NCBI GenBank assembly: GCA_003427395.1
Contig: BFEA01000240.1
Span: 162,535-184,061, forward strand
Direction: 5' to 3'
Source of the DNA: Chara braunii
Lineage: Eukaryota; Streptophyta; Charophyceae; Charales; Characeae
DNA: 21,527 nucleotides
The translations under genes and the position numbers were made by a program. Below are positions 17,336 through 21,527 of this stretch, one piece after another (within the stretch, counting starts at the first letter, position 1; the number at the start of each line of letters is the position of its first letter). The notes under the pieces are model-generated. The model saw nothing but the letters and a program-made list of their open reading frames with translations. It did not search any database and had not been told where the DNA came from.

Positions 17336-17826
17336 AAGGTTGTTTGAGGCCCTTAGTTGATGTGCTCCCCATTTTTGCAGTATCCTGTGCAGTTTGCGGG
17401 GTGTGGGTTTTTTCCTTCATTCTTTCATCTTGGTGTGTGGATACACCTGACGTTTCAGTTAAGATTCTCACACCCAAACCAATGGAGGTCTACATGTTTC
17501 GAGATCTCGTACTTGAGATACATATTCCTTTCCATGATTTTGTCCGTTTTTCATGTCAAGGTTAGTGTCGCTACTCCTCCTGGGGGAAACTGATCTTTGA
17601 TAAATTTCAATATATCCAATTTAATTAGTGAGTCTCCAGCTATTCCCCTTGTGAGAGTGGATAGAGATAAGAAGGAGTACTTGATTCCCTGAATCGTCAC
17701 TTCCCCATACAAAGCACCGGGTGGTTCAGAAAGACCCACGCCCTCAACTCTTTCTTGTCTCATCGGAAGGACCATAATCCCCGCCTTCGATAGCGAGGAC
17801 TCCTCATATTTTACAACTAGATAGTA

Positions 17827-18354
17827 TCAGAGTTTCTGACGCTTACTAGTCAACTCTGGGACTCGCAGGATGAGGGACTGTGTCTTCCAACTTTTTTTTT
17901 CCTGCTTCTCTTTCAGTGGATGAAGGTCCTCTGTGAGATCAATTAGTTGTCCAGACTGCGTCTCATTTATGAATGTACTGTAAACCTTTTCACCAATTGT
18001 TTGTTGGGCTAACAAAGAGTCTTCCTGTTGGTGCATGAGAAAAAGGTACTTGCGTTCCACAGTTGCTTCAGAAACTATTTCCCTAAGTTTTTTTATTCCT
18101 TCTTTCTTTTCAGGTTTTCTGGGACGCAGATCTTCTTCAAGAAACGACATATCCCTTGGGCTTACTGTGTCCACAGTGCCCGGACATACCATTCTGCCCA
18201 CTACCGTAATTTCTTCCCATTGTTGACTCGCCCTCTTATTTCCTTGACTTTCAGCCAGACCACCCCAAACAGATATGACTAAATTATCCACGCTCGTTGA
18301 CTTTTCCACTTCTGCTTGACTCATGGGAACCGGAGACAAGCTCCTGTTACCTAT
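17827..18354 (-). pseudogene. LINE B ORF1, middle/C-terminal linker segment
   Basis: The true open stretch starts downstream (minus sense) of the adapter at 18354 and reads IGNRSLSPVPMSQAEVEK to LTSKRQKL. It is charged, Glu/Lys-rich and probably disordered. QLIDLTEDLHPL matches QVVDLTKD in copy A (about 14565). The frame appears to extend to 18477 only because the adapter is also open, contributing SYTHLDVYKRQ, which must not be annotated as protein. Confidence 0.6.
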
Positions 18355-18392
18355 CTGTCTCTTATACACATCTAGATGTGTATAAGAGACAG
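18355..18392. other. Nextera mate-pair junction adapter (artefact), copy 1
   Basis: The exact 38-bp palindrome CTGTCTCTTATACACATCT followed by AGATGTGTATAAGAGACAG consists of two Tn5 mosaic ends head to head. This is the circularisation junction of Illumina Nextera mate-pair libraries (known reagent sequence). It is not genomic DNA. Collinearity of LINE copies A and B across it argues against a kilobase-scale misjoin, but the bases immediately either side are unsafe. Confidence 0.98.
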
Positions 18393-18787
18393 CTGCCATA
18401 CTGATCAATGCTTGTGGCCATATGTAACCCAATGATTTCCTGCATCCCTTTCCTTTCTTTCTGGCTATGAGATACATTAGTAGGTAACAAGTCTACACAC
18501 ACTGACTGCTCCACAATATCATAACATATCCTGTTAATATCACCTTTTGGTGTACTGACCCCCCCCCCTTGAATTTGTTTGTGAGGATTCAGCTGAAAGG
18601 TTAGCCACTGTGACTGTCCGTTACTAGTTTTAATCTTCATCAATCTATTGTTCTTCTCCTTTTTTAATTTTTTTTTTTTTGGAGTCAAAACAAAGTGGCT
18701 CAGCTTCTTCTGCCTAGACAAGGTCCTACAGGCAAGAATTTCATAGTAGTTGTGCTCAATTCGACCCCTTTTAACTTTTTCTTCCAC
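18393..18787 (-). pseudogene. LINE B ORF1, linker segment upstream of the adapter
   Basis: A minus-strand frame from 18787 with a Lys-rich run (PKKKKLKKEKNN), NGQSQWLTFQLNPHKQIQGG and a final LHMATSIDQYGS before the adapter. It has no recognisable domain. Its frame past 18393 reads adapter sequence in a different phase from the 18477 frame. Confidence 0.45.
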
Positions 18788-19035
18788 GCTTCTTAGAAAG
18801 ATCTTCCTTCCCCCGTTCCCCTCCCTTTCTCACAAGTTGTTTGAGTTTTCGGAGTCCCTGTCGTTCATTTGTTCTTACCGAAATTGAATGTTGAGCTCGC
18901 GATTGTCAATTGCCTTGCTTGTATGACAGCAATACCTTCTATCCAATAGGATGGAATTAAACCGAGTTGTTATAATACCAAAAATTATGTTACAGATCTC
19001 CACCCAATCAGTCCCTGGTGGAGGCTGGTGCTGCA

Positions 19036-19275
19036 TCACGAGCTTAAAGTGTCACCGTTGGTAAGTATGAGGATCAACTGCCTGTGTATACCCAACCATT
19101 TCTCACCCTCAACGATAAAAAATTTAATCTTTAAATTAGTTAAAATCCAGTCGGCCAACTTGAGTAATTCCGTATGCAGAGTGGATGCAGTTGCTGCCTT
19201 CAGCAAGCAACGATGACAGTGGGGAAATGGTAACTGGAATTTTTTCCACTTCCATCGGCTCAATTCCAAAAACAT
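19036..19275 (-). pseudogene. LINE B ORF1 segment with the ADW core
   Basis: An 80-codon frame with PHCHRCLLKA and LLKLADWILTNLKIKFFIVE. The second part aligns with VLQIADWLLCNLKTQHPRLT in copy A, including the spacing to a following Trp. The HCHRC stretch corresponds to a Cys-rich run in one frame of copy A, which hints at a small zinc-binding motif (low confidence). Confidence 0.55.
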
Positions 19276-19597
19276 CTATGAGGAGATTTATCTCCATTTA
19301 GTCCAAACCACAGTCCGCTCTGGGTGAAATATCTTCTTCTTTCCTAGTAACAGAAGGATCAATAGTTCCAATCTTCTATTCTGACTGCTGCACAATTTGC
19401 ATTGGTTGTGGTGATGGATTGGGAGATGGCTGACAAGGAAGTTTCTGCTTCTTCACTCGTTATTTCGTTCTTACTACCCTCCACTCCGACTGACTGGTCT
19501 TAGGCATATACGCAGCTAGGGAGGGACCGTAAAATCTTAGATTTTCATTCCTTTGTTTGTTCTGCTCCAGCATTTCCGGTTGTCGTAGACTTTAGAA

Positions 19598-19701
19598 GTT
19601 GTAAGGACTGTTAGGACTGTTGAGGCTGTTGGGGTTGTTGGGTCTGTTGGGTCTATACGGACAGTTGGGGCTTTTGGACTTGTTGGGATTGTTGGGACTG
19701 T
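19598..19701 (+). repeat. 9-bp minisatellite, GTTGGGNCT-like
   Basis: About eleven imperfect 9-bp units (GTTAGGACT, GTTGAGGCT, GTTGGGGTT, GTTGGGTCT and so on). Because the period is a multiple of three, the minus strand keeps an open frame reading Pro-Thr-X triplets (TPT, SPKAPT, DPTDPTTPT). It falls in the low-complexity part of LINE B ORF1 and may have been translated as a Pro/Thr-rich linker. Confidence 0.85.
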
Positions 19702-20044
19702 CCCCCTCTTCCTCCTCGAACCTGAGCAGCGTGATGCAACTGTTGCTGCGTTGGGGAGGATTGAGGGGGTAGCCAATCCACAGGTGGGCATGGTGATTTT
19801 AGAGGATCACCTCCCCCCTCCCAGTGCCACCCTATTGGCCGACTAACCTGATTGTGATCCTCATTCTAAGCCCAACCCTCATGCCCTGGTACCGTTGGAA
19901 ACCATCGATGAGGTTTCTGTGGGTACGAAATGGTGCATAGAGGTAAAGCACACGAGGGACGGGATTATGAAAAAAGATTTTTGAGGCCGCGTTGAATGAG
20001 GCTACTACTACAGATAACGAGGAATGGACAGAGAAACGTGTCAC

Positions 20045-20400
20045 ACAACTGGAGATGCCAGAACACGAGTGCTGGATACAAGCAGTTGAGCTTGGTCAGG
20101 GTACTACGCGCACCGGGCTTTCGAATGCCAAAAAGCAGTGGGGTCTGGGCCTAGTGTAAACGTGTGATCGATATGCACCAAGCCTGCGGGATCGCCTGCC
20201 GAAAAACGACAGTGATCAACGTTGCATTAAGCGACCTGTGCGATACCAGGTTATGCGTTCGATCCAACATTTTTTTGACATATACTTTTTTTTATTTTTC
20301 TTTTATATTATGTTTTTGTATGTTTTTGTTTTTTAGAGTTTTTTATGGTTGTTAATTTTTTTTTGGGTATTTAAGTTTTTTCTGTAGAACTTAGAACTAG
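20045..20400. other. possible B-box fragment followed by T-rich DNA
   Basis: GCGTTCGATCC at 20255-20265 resembles an RNA polymerase III B box, and a T-rich stretch (about 20270-20385) follows. I find no convincing A box at the right distance, so a SINE is only possible. The first half (20045-20160) marks the break where LINE B similarity stops. Confidence 0.3.
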
Positions 20401-20953
20401 TAAGAGATTGGTATACGGTGCTTACGAAAGCATAGAACTAGTATAAGTAAGAGAGAGCGGCCGATGTCCGCATTCAGTCTGAGCGGCAAAGGAGTAGAAG
20501 GACTGTGTGGCGTATGTAAGCCACCTTAACGATGTATTCCTTTTCCACGATATTAAAGTTTTGGAATGCATTGTTATTATGAGTATGCTCGTTGAACTAG
20601 TGAAACGACCTTGCGGTAATGCTTGGGATTCTTGGGAACGCTTCACAAGTGCCTCACGCACCGTGGCTAGAGAGTTGCATTGCCAGTGTCGCATGTTTAC
20701 ACTTGTCGGCCATAGCGGGAGAGCTTTTAGAATCATTTTGGATTTTCACTATAATTTTCATTATCATTATTATTATCATTGTCATTAATTATCTTTGCAT
20801 TGTGAGTTGGGTACTGTAGTATCCTATACCTCGCTTGTGTAGCTCGTTATCTTGGATTCGTGATTGACACTCTCACTGTGTTTGAAACACTCTCTTTCTT
20901 ATTCTCTCCAGGTTTAGTCCTAGCATCGGAGTGGGAATTTTCCCTGGTAGGGC
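20401..20953 (+). other. putative upstream region of the fragment at 20954, with acceptor-like site
   Basis: No coding is recognised. CTAGTA words (20394-20445), an ATTATTATCATT stretch near 20760 and a pyrimidine-rich TTTCTTATTCTCTCCAG ending at 20911 are visible. The last fits a 3' splice acceptor 43 bases before the ATG at 20954, suggesting an intron in the 5' leader. No matching donor was identified. Confidence 0.35.
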
Positions 20954-21320
20954 ATGTACGGGAGAGGAGGACGAGGGCGGGGGAGGTGGTCTGGCTGCCG
21001 TCGTTACTAGATGCAGTACCCTACCGGTATGCAGAAACCGCCAGCCACTGCCTCGACGACACCGGTGATGAACACGGGGAACCAACCCTCGATACCTGCA
21101 TCACTTCAACTGCCACTGCCAGGGCCACATCAGATGGTGGCATATCAGCCTTACTATCCCCCTCCACCGTATGGATGGCTGGGGGCATGGAATCCACAAA
21201 GTACTTCGAGTTCACGCCTGTCGTCCGCGAACAAATTCCCTAAACTAGGGAATCGGGCGTGGTTCATGAAGGAGCACCTCGAATTAATCGAGAAGTGGAA
21301 GACGAGGGATTGTGTAACCG
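20954..21320 (+). pseudogene. fragment of a Gly/Arg- then Pro/Tyr-rich protein gene, broken
   Basis: From the ATG at 20954 the frame reads MYGRGGRGRGRW (an RGG-like start). It meets TAG at 21008-21010, then continues in the same frame from ATG 21011 as MQYPTGMQKPP, a Pro/Ser/Thr-rich stretch, AYQPYYPPPPYGWLGAW and KFPKLGNRAWFMKEHLELIE. The second part has plausible coding composition, ending in a charged helix. Coding is lost near 21320, where GAACGCG-rich repeats begin, so the gene is cut. RGG plus Tyr/Pro-rich regions often occur in RNA-binding or element-encoded proteins. Function unknown. The in-frame TAG makes it a pseudogene, unless 21011 is the start. Confidence 0.5.
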
Positions 21321-21417
21321 CGCGTTCATTGAACGCGGATGTTCCGCTAAATTTTTGAATGGAATGAACGCGATTGAACGCGCCGTTCAATTCCGCAGTT
21401 CGTAAAAAAAAAAAAAA
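21319..21417. repeat. GAACGCG inverted-repeat block and A-run
   Basis: CGCGTTCA and TGAACGCG (21321-21328 and 21330-21337) form a perfect hairpin around one base. Further GAACGCG or CGTTCAA words follow at about 21366-21391, partly inverted, then a 14-base A-run (21404-21417). It interrupts the protein frame and may be the start of an inserted element whose other end is beyond the assembly. Confidence 0.65.
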
Positions 21418-21453
21418 TCGCGGCCTATAACATTCAGACGCGCACTGATGGAG

Positions 21454-21491
21454 CTGTCTCTTATACACATCTAGATGTGTATAAGAGACAG
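21454..21491. other. Nextera mate-pair junction adapter (artefact), copy 2
   Basis: Identical to 18355-18392, two Tn5 mosaic ends head to head. It is library sequence, not genomic. The reverse-strand frame 21525-21154 reads SYTHLDVYKRQ through it. Confidence 0.99.
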
Positions 21492-21527
21492 ACTTGATTC
21501 CCTGAATCGTCACTTCCCCATACAAAG
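21492..21527. other. artefactual copy of 17679-17714 after the adapter
   Basis: All 36 bases (ACTTGATTCCCTGAATCGTC onward) equal 17679-17714 in the same orientation. A circularised fragment whose ends are 17679 and 21453 gives exactly this junction. The implied molecule is 3775 bp as numbered here, a normal mate-pair size. These bases should be removed from the contig end. Confidence 0.95.

Larger units (their letters stand above)
17480..20044 (-). mobile_element. LINE copy B, ORF1-only fragment of the same family
   Basis: The minus-strand coding remnants are collinear with LINE A: RFSVHSSLSVVV (start near 20040, like RFTQH in A), the conserved DNA at 19750-19920, LLKLADWILTNLK (19160), QLIDLTEDLHPLKEK (about 17940), LTSKRQKL (about 17840) and GALYGEVTIQG to QFPPGGVATL (17715-17551). 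Intervals between landmarks agree with copy A to within about 200 bp. Identity is modest, so these are two old family members, not a recent duplication. Neither the N-terminal ORF1 part nor any endonuclease or RT is present. The Nextera adapter at 18355-18392 interrupts it artificially. Confidence 0.75.

Noticed and set aside
17827-18477. 216-codon minus-strand frame as an intact protein
   Set aside because: It is open only because the adapter is open in that frame; the SYTHLDVYKRQ portion is artefact.
18355-21491. Pair of perfect 38-bp palindromes as a novel mobile-element boundary or recombination site
   Set aside because: The sequence is identical to the Nextera mate-pair junction adapter, and the tail after the second copy is explained by library circularisation.
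21154-21525. 123-codon minus-strand frame at the window end
   Set aside because: It starts in the artefactual tail, passes through the adapter and an A-run, and is antisense to the more plausible plus-strand coding.

Overview
The window is gene-poor nuclear DNA of a eukaryote, made mostly of decayed transposable elements. There are no operons and no ribosomal-binding-site-led reading frames. Open frames are short and broken, and the sequence carries poly(A) tracts, microsatellites, tRNA-like RNA polymerase III boxes and LINE retrotransposon coding. The LINE has a C-terminal zinc-finger tail of the kind common in plant L1-like elements. Together with many small foldback and MITE-type elements, this suggests a streptophyte: a land plant or charophyte alga. 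A Gly/Arg-rich then Pro/Tyr-rich protein start near 20954 reminds me of Chara braunii gene families, but that is memory and is unverified. I see no gene that looks intact.

Layout. 1-3300 holds a 455-bp head-to-tail duplication, simple-sequence DNA, a 44-46-bp dispersed repeat and a 51-bp tandem duplication. 3303-3534 is a MITE with long terminal inverted repeats. 3576-5541 has tRNA-derived SINE-like heads, a LINE/SINE 3' tail fragment and a repeat present twice. 5539-5799 is a near-complete 261-bp foldback. 6573-6654 is a G-run/GA microsatellite. 7225 to about 17182 (perhaps 17340) is one long, decayed LINE on the minus strand, read from high to low coordinates: ORF1-like segments, an AP endonuclease, reverse transcriptase, C-terminal zinc finger, 3' UTR repeats and a poly(A) tail at 7249-7225. 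It is broken by a 0.96-kb inverted-repeat element (8284-9242), a 432-bp GTACG-rich element (12202-12633) and a small repeat insertion (14818-14926). About 17480-20044 is a second, diverged copy of the ORF1 part of the same family, same strand, truncated at both ends. 20954-21320 is a fragment of an unrelated protein gene on the plus strand.

The contig contains two exact copies of the 38-bp Nextera mate-pair junction adapter (18355-18392 and 21454-21491). The 36 bases after the second copy repeat 17679-17714 exactly. This is the expected read-through of a circularised library molecule of about 3.8 kb. Hence the last 74 bases are artefactual, and reading frames across either adapter are not biological.

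The best candidates for undescribed elements are the 8284-9242 insertion with four near-identical TTATAGTCCTATAA palindromes, the 12202-12633 insertion saturated with GTACG motifs, and the 5539-5799 foldback.
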